Positions 12,301 to 24,903 of a stretch of 64,000 nucleotides of DNA are shown here, one piece after another; the stretch's first letter is position 1, and each line of letters begins with the position of its first letter. Location of the stretch: assembly GCA_003117195.1 (NCBI GenBank), contig BDSI01000007.1, positions 1,612,001 through 1,676,000 on the forward strand, given 5' to 3'. Under the pieces are notes generated by a model. It saw only the letters and a list, made by a program, of their open reading frames with translations, made no database searches and was not told where the DNA came from. This stretch comes from Eudorina sp. 2006-703-Eu-15 (taxonomy: Eukaryota; Chlorophyta; Chlorophyceae; Chlamydomonadales; Volvocaceae). A program made the translations under genes and the position numbers.

Positions 12301-15300
12301 ACCTCAGTCCGGGGATTGAGCTGGCGTGGCTGGCGGCTCATTCCCGGGGCTTGCCTCACCCCGGGGGGTCCGCCTCCGGCGGCCGGGTCCCTGTGGGCCT
12401 TACCCGGGAGCGGCGAACGAAGCGAGGTGGACTGCTTGGGGCCCCGTTTCCCGTCACCCGCATGACTGGGATCACGTTCGCGGTCTACGTCCGCGTCGGC
12501 CCGCGCGTCAGCATTCGCGTCTCGCCGCGTCCTTTCCCGCCTTTCCGCCCCGCGCCGCCCATGCCCAGGCGGCCGCCCTGGAGCGACCCCTGCGGATGAT
12601 GCAGCTGTTCGCGAACCGCGCCAACGCGCGGTGGGTGGAGGAGCTGGGCGGGGCGCCGCAGCTGGCCAACTCAGGATCGTCATCCTCGCTGACCGGACTC
12701 GCCGGTGGCGCCGCCGGCGGCGCTGCCAGCACCAGCGCCGGTGCGACGACGCTGGGCTGGGAGCCGCCGTACGTGTACGACGGCACTCGTTTCTCGTCGT
12801 CCGTGGGCGCGGCGCAGGCGTCGGTGTTCCGCGCGGAGGTGGCGACGATGCTGCGCGCGGGCCGGATGGCCATTCAGGTGAGAGAGTGCGGCCGTGCGTG
12901 GGTGGTGTGGATGTGTTTAGAAATGAGACCCGCCCGCCCGTGGATGTGTGTGGGGGGTGGACGGGTGGAGGACTAGTTGGCGTTCGATGAGGAAGTGAAG
13001 GATTAGCGCAATGGTCTGATGGCCCGGGGTCGCTGTACGGCTGTGTGTACGAACGGAGCGGTCTCGGGAACTGACCTCGGTTCGGGAAGGAGACCACGCC
13101 CTTGCCTCTGGCAGCAGCGCAGTTTGAACATGTCTACCAATTTCCTACACCCCCTTGGCGGACAAGAGGGTCTGGTGCTGCACTGCACGGGGTTCGCGGC
13201 GTTGGTGTAGGCCCATGGATGCACGGATCGTGCCACGGTGAGCCCCCTGGCATTTCACTAACGACAGCCAACGGAAGCCTCCTCGCTGACCACACACTAC
13301 AAATGGCGGGCGGGCGGGCGGGTTTCATTTCTACACACACTACAGATGAAGGGGGAAACCCCTGGCGCTGCCACGGCGCACACCATCAGTACCCACAGCC
13401 CCAAGGCCCTCCTCCCGGGCGGCCGGGGCGCTCAGTCCTCCTCCGTCATGACGGTGGTGTCCATCCTCGTCGGTCGGTGGGTTTGGGGTTTGTATAAGCA
13501 ACCGTAGCCCTCCTCGCGCTATCCACCGGGTGACCCCACACCACCACCTGCGCGCCTCTGCGCTGCTGTTCCTGCGGCCGCCGCGCAGCTGCTGGCGGGC
13601 GACGAACAGATCGTCATCGGGAACGGGCCGCCGGTGTCCCTGTGGAACGCCGACCCGTGGGACCTCATCGCCACGTCCTTCCCCGCCAAGGTACGGCAGT
13701 ACGGCAGCACGAGTCTCCCCCTGAAAGCTGAAACCTTGGGAGCGCGTCCCCCCGGGGTGACACGTGTCTGCCCGCGCGCTGCAGACCGCACGCGTTCGGT
13801 GCTGCGCAGCGTCAGGGGACCTCGCGTGTTCCGGCCGTGTCACCGCAAGTGGGCGCCTCGGAGGGGGGGGGGGGTGGGCTCGGGGGATCGCCATGTTGGC
13901 GCCTGCTTCCATCTGCTTGCATCTCCGCACCTGACCCGCTTTCCCGACCCCCTCGCCCCGTCCGGTCACTCGCGGGCTCCGCCGCAAGGTGGCGGCGGCC
14001 GACCGCGTGCGCCAGGTGTACATGGGCCCGCGGCTCATGATGGCGCTGGTCAGTGCGGTGGAGGCGCTGGCGGGGCCGGAGGCGGTGGCCAAGCTCGTGG
14101 TGGTGCTGCACGTCAACGACACGCAGCAGGCGGACGTTGCACGGGAGCTCAAGTACCGCAAGTTTTGCGGGTGGGTGGGTGGGTGGGTGGAGGTCAAATT
14201 GAAAAAAGAAATGTACTCGAAACGAACCCCCTGTGGGTGTCTGGCTGGCTGGCTGGGTACGTTCCTAGTGTATCAGGTGGCTGGGTAGTGTTCGTCTGGC
14301 GGAAGGTGGCAGGGTAGATGGGTGGGTGGGTGGGTGGGTGGGTGGGTGGGTGGGTGGGTGGGTGGGTGGGTGGGTGGGTGGGTGGGTGGGTGGGTGGGTG
14401 GGTGGGTGGGTGGGTGAGTTAAAGGGAATGAGTGCGTTTTGAGGGGGTGGGTTCGTGGGGATTAGTCAGGGTGCCGGCATGGAACGATTTCCGCGCGCAG
14501 TCATTCCGTTCCGTGTGGCCGCGCAATACCGCGCAAGCAGTCTTCCATCCCATCAGGAATTGCTGTTCGCCTGTTTCCCCTCCTGACGGAGCTCCTGTGG
14601 ACGATCCCGGTCCCCGGCCCACTCGGCAGGCTGCGCCCCGAGAACCTGATCCTGTGCGTCCAGCAGCGGCGCCCCGGCTACTACTGGGACAACGAACAGA
14701 CGGTGTTCGTGCCGGACACCGCCTCACCGCTGGCGTCGGCGGGAAACGGCTACGCGATCATGCAGCTGGTGTGGGCGGAGGAGGCGCACCAAGTGGAGCC
14801 GGACGAGCCCGGGAAGCCGGCCGTGGAGGCGCCCTCCTGGGCCACGGCCGGCGGCGCCGCCGCCAGCGCCGCCGCCGCGGCGGCGGCGGCGCCGCCGACG
14901 TTGGTGCCCCTGGGCACGTCGGTCCTGGATCACCTCGCCAGCCGCGGCGTCGAGTGGCTGACGACACGGCGGCTCCGGGACATCAACCTGTACAACCCGG
15001 ACTCGACGATGGACGCTGAGGTATTGTCGTACTCGTTGTACCTGCACGAGCATTTGGGCGCCAACATGGCCGTGCAGGTCGAGATGGCGGACAGCGTCGG
15101 CAGCGCGCGCGCCGCGCAGACGGGCGTCGTGCTGGCGCCGCCGCGGCAGCGCCGCGCCAACAGCACGGGCTCGGCGGCGACGGCGGCGGCGGCGGCGGCG
15201 CGGCACGCGATGACGCCGCGGCGTGCCGGCACTTTTGCGCCCGGCAGCAGCCCCAGTGGCGGCGGCACACTCGGCGGCGCGGGGGTGCCGGTGCGGGTGG

Positions 15301-18300
15301 GCAGCGACGTGACGGGCGCGTCGCAGCCGGAGCTGCTGGCTATCCAGGGCACCGGGCTGCATCCGCACATCGTAATGGACGTGAAGCACAGCGACACGGC
15401 GGTGAGAGCGCGGCTGGTGTGACGCGGGAAGCGGGGTATAGGAAATTGGTAGACATTTTCAGACTGCGCTGCTGGCAGCCAGAGCGACGGTTCGACTGGG
15501 GCGGGGATATCCTTGGGGGTTAAAAAGAGAAACAGCCCAGACACACGCAGCCCTTGGGGGACTTGAGTTGGCGTGTGGAGAGCGGGTTCGCATGTGCATG
15601 TGCCTGTGCCTGTGCCTGTGGCTGTAGCTGGCCTCCGACCTGATGATGAGGCCGACCTCAGAGCACCTCCACTGCTCCAGGGGCCCCGAACTGGCCTCCC
15701 TGAGACTCATGCGTTTGCGGTGGAACCTTCGTTCGTCTTGGGTTCGCCATGTGCATAGCGCCCGGCGGTGCGCACCGAAGATGGTGTAATACCAACATGC
15801 CCTTGTCGTGCTTGACCGCCCGCGCCCCGCCGCCGCCGCCGCCGCCGCAACCGCCGCCGCCGCCGCGCCGTTCCCGCAGACGCCCCGCACCATCCAGATG
15901 CTCACGGACCTGCGCACCAAAGCCAACGGCAAGCTGGCGGTCAGCACGCGGAGATACATGTGGCGGGTGGAGGTGCTGCAGAGTGAGTGCGCCTGCCCGC
16001 CTGCTCGCCTGCTCTCCAGCTCTCAGACCCGAAGCCCGCCCTCGCGGTCCTCCTCCCCACCCTCTCGCTCCACCCCTCAGCTCGCCCCAACCGCCCGTCC
16101 CTGCGTCCTTACCTCCGCCGCCCTCTCGCCCCACCCGTCAGCTCTCCAGACATGTATGCCTGGCTCTGCATCCTTATCCCTCCCCGCTCACGCTCACGCT
16201 CCGTCCCGCCCACCCTTCCGTTGCCGCACCTCCCAGCTCTCGTCCAGCGGTCCTCGCTGTTCCATCCCAGCCTGGATGTGGCGGGGGACCTGGCCTACCT
16301 CACCTTCGACATGGCCGACCTGACCACCGCCACCGACTGCGGCGCCCGCTGCGTGGCGGTGTCCTCGGGCCGCCCGGTGCGCTCCCTCAACGCGGTGACG
16401 GACCTGGAGGAGCTGTTCGGGGCCATCCTGGCGCAGGTGGGGATGGCGGCTGGGGATGGCTGTGTTGGGACCGGCAGTTGGGGATGGCGGTTGGCGGTTG
16501 GCAGTTGGGGCCCTCCATTGGGATCTGTGGTTTGGTCGGGCGGTTGGCGCGGGCTGGCAGGAGGCGGACGCACGCGCCTCGCTAGGGCGTGTGATGCGCG
16601 GGGGTCCACTGCGGGGCCATATCGTTGGAGACCGCAGTGTCACAGTCCGCGCTCACAGCTCGGGTCGCTTGTGCCAGGGGTGTGTCGAAGACCGTATGCC
16701 CGTCTTGACAGTTTAATGACACTCGGATCCGCGCCCGCGGACCTGCCACCCTGCCCTCCCCTGTTCCTGCCGTGACGACGGGCAACAGGACGCACACGCG
16801 CCCTTCAGGCGCCTGGCGGCGAACATCAGCCCCGCCTACGGGCCCTCGCACGGCGTCACGAACGGCGGCGGCGGCGCCATCGCCGCCGCGATACCCAACC
16901 TCCTCTCCCCCGCCGTCACCGCCACCGCCGGCGGCACGAGCAGCCGCCCCGGCACGAGCGCCGGCGGCCAGCACGCCGCCGCCGCCAGCTCGGACATCCG
17001 CAACCTGTCGGCCGGTCAAACCATCATCGTCCTGCTGGCGGAGAACGAGAGTACGGCAATGGCCGTACAGCTGCTCATGTCGCTGGTGAAGCCGGGCAAG
17101 GACAGGGTGATCCTGGTGACGGTGGTGTCGTCGGTGCTCCAGGAGCCCTCTGGGCGGATGCTGCTGCGCAAGCACGAGATGAGCCTCATGCGGACCATGG
17201 TGGAGGTCACCACGGAGCTGCTGGTGAGCAAGGAAGGGTACAGGGGGTACGGGGGGGACAGGGGGTACATTGGTGTGAGCAGAGCCAATCATCAGCCACA
17301 CTCTGGGCGGATGCTGCTGCCAGAGCAGAGCGGCTGCCAGAGCAAAGCGGCGGCCAGAGCAAAGCGGCTGCCAGCGCAAAGCGGCTGCCAGAGCAGAGCG
17401 GCTGCCAGAGCAAAGCGGCGGCCAGAGCAAAGCGGCGGCCAGAGCAAAGCGGCGGCCAGAGCAAAGCGGCGGCCAGAGCAAAGCGGCGGCCAGAGCAAAG
17501 CGGCTGCCAGAGCAAAGCGGCGGCCAGAGCCAAGCGGCGGCCAGAGCAAAGCGGCTGCCAGAGCAGAGCGGCTGCCAGAGCAAAGCGGCTGCCAGAGCAA
17601 AGCGGCTGCCAGAGCAAAGCGGCTGCCAGAGCAAAGCGGCTGCCAGAACAAAGCGGCTGCCAGAGCCAAGCGGCGGCCAGAGCCAAGCGGCGGCCAGAGC
17701 AAAGCGGCTGCCAGCGCAAAGCGGCTGCCAGAGCAAAGCGGCTGCCAGAGCAAAGCGGCTGCCAGCGCAAAGCGGCTGCCAGAGCAAAGCGGCGGCCAGA
17801 GCAAAGCTCCTGGTGTGGAGGTAGGGTGACAGGCGTCGGACGGCGGGCAGCGCCGCAGCGCAGCAAGGACCGGGTGGTGAGCGTCCGTTACATATGCATG
17901 GAAATGAGGAGCAATTGAAGTAAGCAGTACAACGAACGGAATGGGAACTCCTAAATGGCGACGGGGGGGTCAACCTTATAAGGAGGGTGGAGGCTGGAGT
18001 GCGGCTGCGGTGATATGGAACGGAGGGGTCTGCTGCATGGCGTGGGAATGGCCGTTACACACGGCCCTTGTGGGGACGCCTGCAGGGCCACCCACCTCTC
18101 TGCCGCCGTCGCTGCCGTGCCCTTCACACCCACCCACCCACTCACCCACCCACACACCCTGAGCGGTTACGGATGGGCTTCTCATTAAACCCACCCACCC
18201 CCCTCCCGCCCCACCCACCGGAAGACTTCCCAGTCGACACATCATCGCAATGGCTGATACTTCCCAAGCTCACATCCAGCCGCCAGCCAATGCCACAACC

Positions 18301-20132
18301 CGCGCGCCCCTTTCGGGTTTTTCTCTTTTCAGTTTTACCCCGCGCACCCGCTCCTTGCCGCGTCTGCTGGCCGGGCCGCCCTTTCCTTGCAGACCAAGAA
18401 CTCGAACGGCTCTCTCATAGACCAGCTGGAGAGCTTCATCGACGAGAGGGATCCGCAGCTGGTGGTCATGGGCAGCCAGCTCCTTGCCACCGCCACCACC
18501 CACGCGCCGCTGATGGGCGCCAGCGGCGGCGGCGCTGGCGGCGGCGCGGGCGGCGCCAGCTCCGGCGGCGCCGGTGGCGGCACGGGAGGCGGCGGCGCGG
18601 CCAGCAGCCCCTCGTCCGGCGGCGCGGGGATGGTGTACGGCTCCAGCCCCAGCTTCGCCGGCGGCGGCGGCGGAGGGGCGGCGGTGTTGGGCAGCGTGGC
18701 GGTGTCGCTGCTGCGTAATGCGACGCGTCCGATGCTTATCGTCAAGGTGCGCGGCCTGTCACGGCGGCCTCCTCATTAATCGGCGTGAGGGGGCACCCGC
18801 CTCTCTGTCTTTGTTCGCTCCCTTGACCGCTCCCTGGACCGCAACTTTGACCTCAACTTTGACCGCCCCCTTGACGCCCCTTGAATCGCAATTTGAATGC
18901 TCCCTGGACCTCTTCCTGGACCCGCTTCCTTGATCGGCGTTCATCTCCGCAGGCCAACGCCAAGTTTGCGTCCGTCGCTTGGGACAAGGACAAGCTGCGG
19001 GTGCTGGTTGAGGTCCACCACAGCAGCCGCAACATGCTGCGCTACGTGTGCGCCAAGCTGGCGTCCGCGCCGCGCCACGACAAGCTGTTCCTCACCCGGG
19101 GGGGCGCCAAGGACCTGTCGCAGCAGGAGACCGTCACTAGGTGGGCTGGGGCGGGGCGGGAAGGAGGAGGGGGGGGCGGCTGTGGCCTCGCTGCACACTC
19201 GTGGGTTTCATGGGCGCAATCTTTTGTTGTAGGGCTTCAGGAGTTTTGTTGTAGGGCTTCATGAGAAGGACAATCCCAGCTTGTTTGGCGCCCCGCCAGG
19301 CCCAGCGGCTTTGGGTTTGCTCCCCTCAGGCGGCAGACATACGGCCGAATCCGGCCGCTGCTTCGTGAATGGACGTCCATATGGACAGAGCTCATGCGCG
19401 TCGCCCCCTCCCATCCCCTAACCAAAGTACCAAACTCACCTCGACCTGGCTGTCCTCCTCTGCCATGTGCCATCCCCCTGCACCTGCTCCTGCCGTCCTC
19501 TTCCCTGACGTCCCCCGGCCCCCAGCCGCCGCCTGCTTGAGAACTTCTCGGACATCGCGACTCAGTACCACGTGCCGGCGGTGAAGCGCGCCCTGGAGGA
19601 GTCCTTCGAGGCGGGCGCCATCAAATGGGCGGACCACGACAAGGTCCACATCATCGCATTGCACGTAAGGAGCGGCGGCACGGCCGCTTACACCGGGGCC
19701 AGGGGCAGGGCTGTGACGCACGGCTTCGTACCCTCCCCCCTTGTGTTCTCGTACCCCTCGAATTGCGTACACCCGTGCTTTCTGTGCCCCTGTAAAGTTG
19801 CACTAGACAAGTCATCGGTGTGATGCTTTATGCAGAGGGTTTCTCAAGGGGCGCCGGTTAGAGGCGAACGACGGGCCATAGGAGACCCTTGGATGTCCCT
19901 GATCTTAGCTTCGATGCCCTTGGTCTGGGGCACATCCTGCTGCATGGGCCCCCACTCTCGCGCAGTGTGTGTTGCCTCACGGTGCCGGCGCCTCGCTGTT
20001 CACCTCGCCGCGTCCCTGCTCCCCTGCGCCCCACAGGCCCCGGCGGGTCGCGGCATCTCCAACGCCACCTTCAGCATCCTCCGGGCAGCGAGGAGCGCGG
20101 TGCTGGTGTACCGGTCCTCGGAGACGCAGTAG
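6323..20132 (+). CDS. Giant multi-exon protein with two C-terminal universal-stress-protein-like domains
   Basis: Proposed exons: 6323-6360, 6681-6839, 6998-7034, 7087-7159, 7299-7476, 7702-8034, 8320-8381, 8761-8987, 9601-9948, 10375-11898, 12569-12877, 13589-13690, 13989-14170, 14501-15401, 15880-15982, 16237-16436, 16789-17223, 18393-18746, 18953-19140, 19526-19664 and 20037-20132. Phases match throughout, giving about 1,995 residues. All borders are GT-AG except a GC donor after 8987 and an unresolved donor near 7476. Residues about 1-485 match no family I know. About 486-993 (exon 10) are Gly/Ala/Ser/Pro-rich and probably disordered. The C-terminus has a Usp-like alpha/beta fold (TIIVLLAENESTAMAVQLL ... 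PQLVVMGS ... LGSVAVSLL ... PMLIVK), then a second degenerate one ending SAVLVYRSSETQ. Usp domains bind ATP/AMP or act in stress signalling. The part from 8320 on is firm; the 5' exons are provisional and could belong to another gene. Confidence 0.7.
9261..9312 (+). repeat. GCN triplet-rich run in an intron
   Basis: An imperfect (GCA/GCG)n tract lies between the exons ending at 8987 and starting at 9601. It reads as polyalanine in one frame and polyalanine or other homopolymers in antisense, and so creates misleading open frames inside the intron. Confidence 0.75.
14171..14414 (+). repeat. GGGT/GGTG tetranucleotide tracts in an intron
   Basis: A short GTGGGTGGGT run begins at the donor (14171). 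About 24 GGGT units then occupy about 14319-14414, all within the intron 14171-14500 of the large gene. On the transcribed RNA this is a strong G-quadruplex-forming sequence. Confidence 0.9.
17320..17817 (+). repeat. 17-bp minisatellite, about 29 imperfect copies
   Basis: The unit is GCCAGAGCAAAGCGGCT with mainly CTG/CGG variants (CGGCTGCC versus CGGCGGCC) and rare GCGCAAAG forms. It fills most of intron 17224-18392. Because 17 is not a multiple of 3 and the unit lacks stops, it is open in several frames of both strands, generating long false ORFs. Confidence 0.95.
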
Positions 20133-20709
20133 TGAAGTGCGGGGGCGGACCCACCATCGGGATATGGCGCCTCCTGGTTGCATCAACACCGCCCAATGGG
20201 CCTTGGGGCCGAAGGGCTATACCGAATGGCCGACTCGCCACGCCCGGGGGAGCTGGAGAGGCGCAGGTCAGGCCGGACGCCCTTGGCAGTGCAGCCGAGG
20301 GGTTACTCGGATACCGCGTGAAGAGCGCCGTGCTGTACCACTGCACGATGTCCCATACGGCATTGTGTTTGGTACGCCGGGCCTGGCTTTGGTGTGCTGG
20401 GAAGAGGGGGCGTCGTCGTGCGCCAGGCTGAGACGCGAGCGGGCCGCGCGCCGGCCGCCGTGGAGACACGTCGGTGGAAGGGGCTGCGAGGCCCGCGCAA
20501 GCCCGCGGCGTGTGTTGAGTGGAGCACGCTCTCATGGGTCCAAGAATAGGGCAGCGTGACGGCGACGCGGCGCGGAAGCCGTTCGCGGTGGCGCCGGCGG
20601 TGGCGGTGGCCGGGTGTCGTACAGTCCGACCCTCGGCTCCGGAGCCAGGGGCCAGCTCGCTCCGCGTCCGTCAGCTGCCGCGCTGCGTGGGCGCCATGAA
20701 TGCGGAGAA

Positions 20710-20714
20710 TGTAA
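20710..20714 (+). terminator. Candidate poly(A) signal TGTAA of the large gene
   Basis: This is the first TGTAA downstream of the stop at 20130-20132. It gives a 3' UTR of about 590 nt, a normal length for volvocine genes, where TGTAA replaces AATAAA. Confidence 0.5.
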
Positions 20715-20732
20715 CATGGTGTTGACGCCGTG

Positions 20733-23700
20733 ACGGTCATAGCTTCCACTTTATGGGTACTCCATGACATTTTAGTGCCCCTCGTGTTTAATGCGGTTAA
20801 ACCTACCGTCCCTGGTTTGTGCTGAACATCCTTACCTTACCTTCACACCTTTGCCTGTACATAGTAACTTGTGTCGCATGAAGGGTGCTTTGTCAAAGTT
20901 TTTGGACTGCCTATTTGGGAACGGCGCCGAACAGGCGGTCGTGCGGGTCGCGCACCTAGGGTTGTGGTCATGGCGCTGGTGCTGGCTGGCCGCGGCGGCG
21001 GCACGTCGTCGGAATGCGCGTCCCAGGCCCCCTGGCCTCCCTGGGGGTCTGCGGGGAAGCGGTCTTGCCAGCGCCGCCGGCTTGCTTTGAGCGGCGGCCC
21101 GCAAATCGTACACCGAAGTGGAGGGGTTCGCTTCATGATCGTACATGCTCGTGCCGTGTCGTACCGGACGGTGTGTCCGAAAGATTGGAGGGCAATCCTC
21201 CGGGGCCGGCTCCCGGTGCAGTCCGGTGTGGCGCGTATACCCTGACACTGTCGCGCAGTGTCGCTGCCCGATGGCCGAGGGAGGCATTGCGGCCACATCA
21301 GCTCACCGAGGGCCGGTGCCGTCCTCCGCGTCGGCATCCGCATCTCGGCAGGGCCAGCGGGATCCGATTTTCGGTTCGATCCGATGGCGGGATCCGACCC
21401 GGTCCAACCCTCATGTCACGGTGCGCGGGGCGTCCCGCGGCTGCTGCGGCTGCTGCTGTGCTGCTGCTGTGCTGCGGCTGCGGCTGATGCTGCGCGGAAA
21501 TGGGCGCAGAAGCCGTGCTGTGACGGAGCCGCCGCCGCGCTGCCGCCGCTGTGCCCCTGACGCCGAGGCTGTGTGCAAGACTCTTTACCAGACCGTGTTG
21601 TGACGTCGCGTTGAGACCGCTGTTCAGGGGTAGCTTGCGAAGACAGAGCAAACCCGACGTCGATGTAGGAGGGGCCCCGCGAGGGGCACCTGCGTTGATT
21701 AACTTTTCGAACCAGACCGGCCGTGAGGGCGCAACCGCCCGATGGCCTCCCTTGCATCCATGTCTCGCCGGCACTCTCATACCTTTTCATTGGTGGTGTT
21801 GGTCTGGCGCGGTCGGGGGTGGGGGCTGTGTGGGTGTGTCGTTTGTTTTGGCTCTTTGCGTCGTGTCATTCTGGGTCGTTGTCTTGGGTCTCCCCGGGTT
21901 GAACGCCCAGTGGACTTTTTGGATTGGGCGTCGAAGTACTTTCTCTTTTGGCCAGCATTGAAGGACACGATTGGGAAGATTCATTCGGGGGGGGGGAAGC
22001 GGCGGGGGAGTGCCCGGGGCATGGCCGCGGCGCGTTAGCGGTTGTGTACGTAGGCCGTCGCGCTCCCAGGGAGCTTCGCCGTACGCGTCTCCCGCTCGAT
22101 GCGTCACGTCGAAGGGCGGATGAGCCGCGATGGTCCCATTCAGGTGACCCGGTACAGGGGGGGTACGTACATGCGCCTTCAAAAGCCCCAGCGTCAAGAC
22201 AGAGCAGGCCCCGTCTCGGAACGGGGTTGTCGACGCGGTGGCGTGCGGTCTGGGCGCCGTGTCTGTCATTTGGGGCGCAAAAAGGTGCGACGACGGGAAC
22301 GCCGGGCCCTCCGTGTGTGGGTTCTTCGGTTCGGCCGCACATCTGCTGTATACATGCAGAATGCGGCCTGCGCGGCACATGTAGTATGGAAAGGCTGGGC
22401 CGGGGTATGCGAGAAGAGTCCGAGAGCGAGCGAGCGGGAGAGGGCGAGCTGCGGCGGTTGGCGTGTTAAAGCGCGCGAGAGTCTTCGCGCGCGGTGGAGT
22501 GTGACACCCACGGGGTGGAATGTGGGTGAGGGGGTGGGGCGGAGGAATGGAGGGCGGAAGATGTTTTCCGCTGGCTCGCCGGGCCCATGCAAGGTCTGCA
22601 GAGGGGGCAGGGGGCAAGCTGGGGCCCGCTTGTTCGCCTCGAGCACTTCGGTTGGCGCTCAACGACGCGGGTTGGCTCGGTCGGAAGCACATTTGACGTT
22701 TCTTTCGTTTTGCCCTGTCGCTGGTTGCGGGCTCTTTCAACGAGCACCTCCTTTGTCATTCTTACTCGTGGACGGCGCACACGCCGCTGCCGGCTGCACC
22801 CTCCGGCCTCTGGAGCGCGCAGGAGGGGGGGATGGGGTGGGGTGAAGCGAAAAACAGAATAAGCCCAGAACGAGCCCAGAACGTGCAGGGGGACACGCAC
22901 CACCCTGGTGGTGCGTAATGCGTGCATGGGGCATATGCCGCTGCCGGTGTCCCGATCTGCCGTCGGGGTCAGCTGATTCAAAGACTGTGTGATTCAAAGA
23001 CTGTGTGATACGGAGTTGACCGCCATGAACATTCACGAGGACGCTCGACGGGGCCCCGCCTGAGGGCGGAACGGTCGGAATGGCTTGCCCGGATTGCGGT
23101 CACGACCATGTGTGAGCTCAGCCCAGGGGAGGTCACGTCCCTGGACGAGCATATGCGGTCCTGTTGTGAGTACGGCAGATCGGAACGCCAGGAGGCCCAT
23201 CAGGATGCGGCATCAACCTTTGCTCACATCTTCAAGCATCGCGTGAACGACTTGGGCAGGTGCACACGACCGCTGCACAGAGTGTGTGTCGCACTGCAGG
23301 TGTGGCTGGCTCCTGGCTGGGGTGTGGGACGCTCGGTCGCGCGCGCTTAGCCTGGCAGTGTCCGGGGGATTGTGTCTGTGGTTCGTGTGCTGGGTTGGAG
23401 GGAGGGTTTTCAGTTGGCGGGAGGGGGAGGTCGGGTGGCATCCGATCCGTACATCTGCACACACGTGCCGCTGACGAGTGCCGATGACATCTCGTGACGT
23501 TGCGGTTCGCACTTGTGCACGGCACGCGAGCGTGCCACGTCATCAAATTTTTGAGGAGTATAAAGAGAAGGACTTGCGCGCGAATTTGTGTACATAATCC
23601 CGTTTTGGGCGGGTAACGTTGAACGGACGGAGGTTGACGGGCCGGGCCACGCCAGGCCCCGCGGGGATGGCTGCGTCCATCCCCAGGGGCAGGGGCTCAA

Positions 23701-24903
23701 ACGAAGTTAACCGTTGCCGTATCTAGCAAGTACGTTTCTCATGTAAATGCAAAGTAAGCAAGCTGGGTCTTGCAGGCCGAGGTTTCAGTTGAACCCCGGC
23801 GGGGCGCAGTTGCAGCGCACAGACGATTGTCGGCGCGACGGCCTTTCTGGGGTTTTGGTGGCGAGAAGTCTGCAGCGGCGAATGTTTTAAGACACGTCCT
23901 GGGGTGCCGAGCGGCGCGGGTGTTCAACTGCCCACGTGCTGTACGGAATGAGCTGCAAGGCGTGACTTGGATCGGGCGTCTACGCCGTGCGTGGAGGACC
24001 TGCTGCTGGCGTCGTGTTCGTGCAAAACCGGCTGCATATCTGGACATACGTACGCCTTAACGTGTGCAGAACTGAATGGTGGTTGCCTGCTGTACACGAA
24101 ATGTGTTCAAGGCATGGTCCAAGGCCGACTGTGTGCCGCTGGCAGGTTAACGCTCGGGACCTTCGTTAAATGCATACACGGTGGTCTAACTGAACATACA
24201 ACCACAAATGCGGTTATGCGCGTTCACAGCCTCGTTTGACGGTTTTGACTACAAGCCTTCAAATCGACGAGCAAAGAGGGAGGTTCATGAACCACCGCAT
24301 TGGAAATGAGAACCTCTTCACAGCCTACACGTGTTTGATCCGTTGCAAAACCGTTAGAGCCGTTACCGCCTGAGTTGATACTAGAGCGGATCCGCTCTGG
24401 TTGATACCAGGGCGTCCAGAGAATCAAATCGGCACACGCATGGCTTTTCCAGGTCTGCAGAGCGATGAGATTGGATCGTGGAACTGGTGAGAGCACTGAC
24501 CGAGAAAACGCTCAAATCGTAGAACACTTGTTATCAGTCATGCATGTCTTGGCGAAAAATGTTATTTGTTGTATCTAACGGTGTCTGTTCAAATTGAGCT
24601 GAAAATTACTTCCGGATGTTAACCTAGTTCCACCAGGAACAGTGGAACACCGGAACGTGTCGTCATCAGCCTCCGTTTTGCTTGGCTTCCATCTTATGAT
24701 AACGTTGTCCACATTTTCTATTGAAATTGCTCAACAACGCATTATGAGAAATATTCGTCGCTCTGCGCTGGGAGTCCTCGCGCAAAGCGTCGTACGCCCC
24801 GTGCCCTAAAAAGTGCTTGATTCTTACATTGTGTCACTCTAGCCCCATTCTGTGTAATACACATCGACATACCTTCTTTCATCTTAGGCACACACTAGTG
24901 AAG
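20733..24903. other. 4.2-kb gene-poor interval
   Basis: No gene can be supported. Contents include a GCTGCTGCGGCTG-rich triplet stretch (about 21430-21500), a GT-rich block (21790-21900), an A-rich element with AATAAGCCCAG (about 22845-22885), a 16-nt tandem duplication TGATTCAAAGACTGTG (about 22975-23005) and a good TATA-like word GTATAAAG (about 23558-23565) with no convincing downstream gene. The last 500 bp become AT-rich and probably hold the promoter and leader of the translocator gene. Confidence 0.45.

Noticed and set aside
17320..17817. CRISPR-like repeat array
   Set aside because: Units are 17 bp, directly adjacent without unique spacers, and lie in a eukaryotic intron; it is a minisatellite.
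16582..17973. Long minus-strand frame rich in LCWPPLCSGSRFALAAALL-type repeats
   Set aside because: It is the antisense reading of the stop-free 17-bp minisatellite plus an antisense shadow of a Usp exon.
21787..22740. 317-codon minus-strand frame, Pro/Arg/Ala-rich
   Set aside because: Low-complexity reading of a GT/GC-rich spacer with overlapping frames on both strands; no homology-like motif or promoter.
23558..23565. TATA box (GTATAAAG) of a gene at 23.6-24.2 kb
   Set aside because: The word is good, but no coding exon with plausible codon use follows before the translocator gene.
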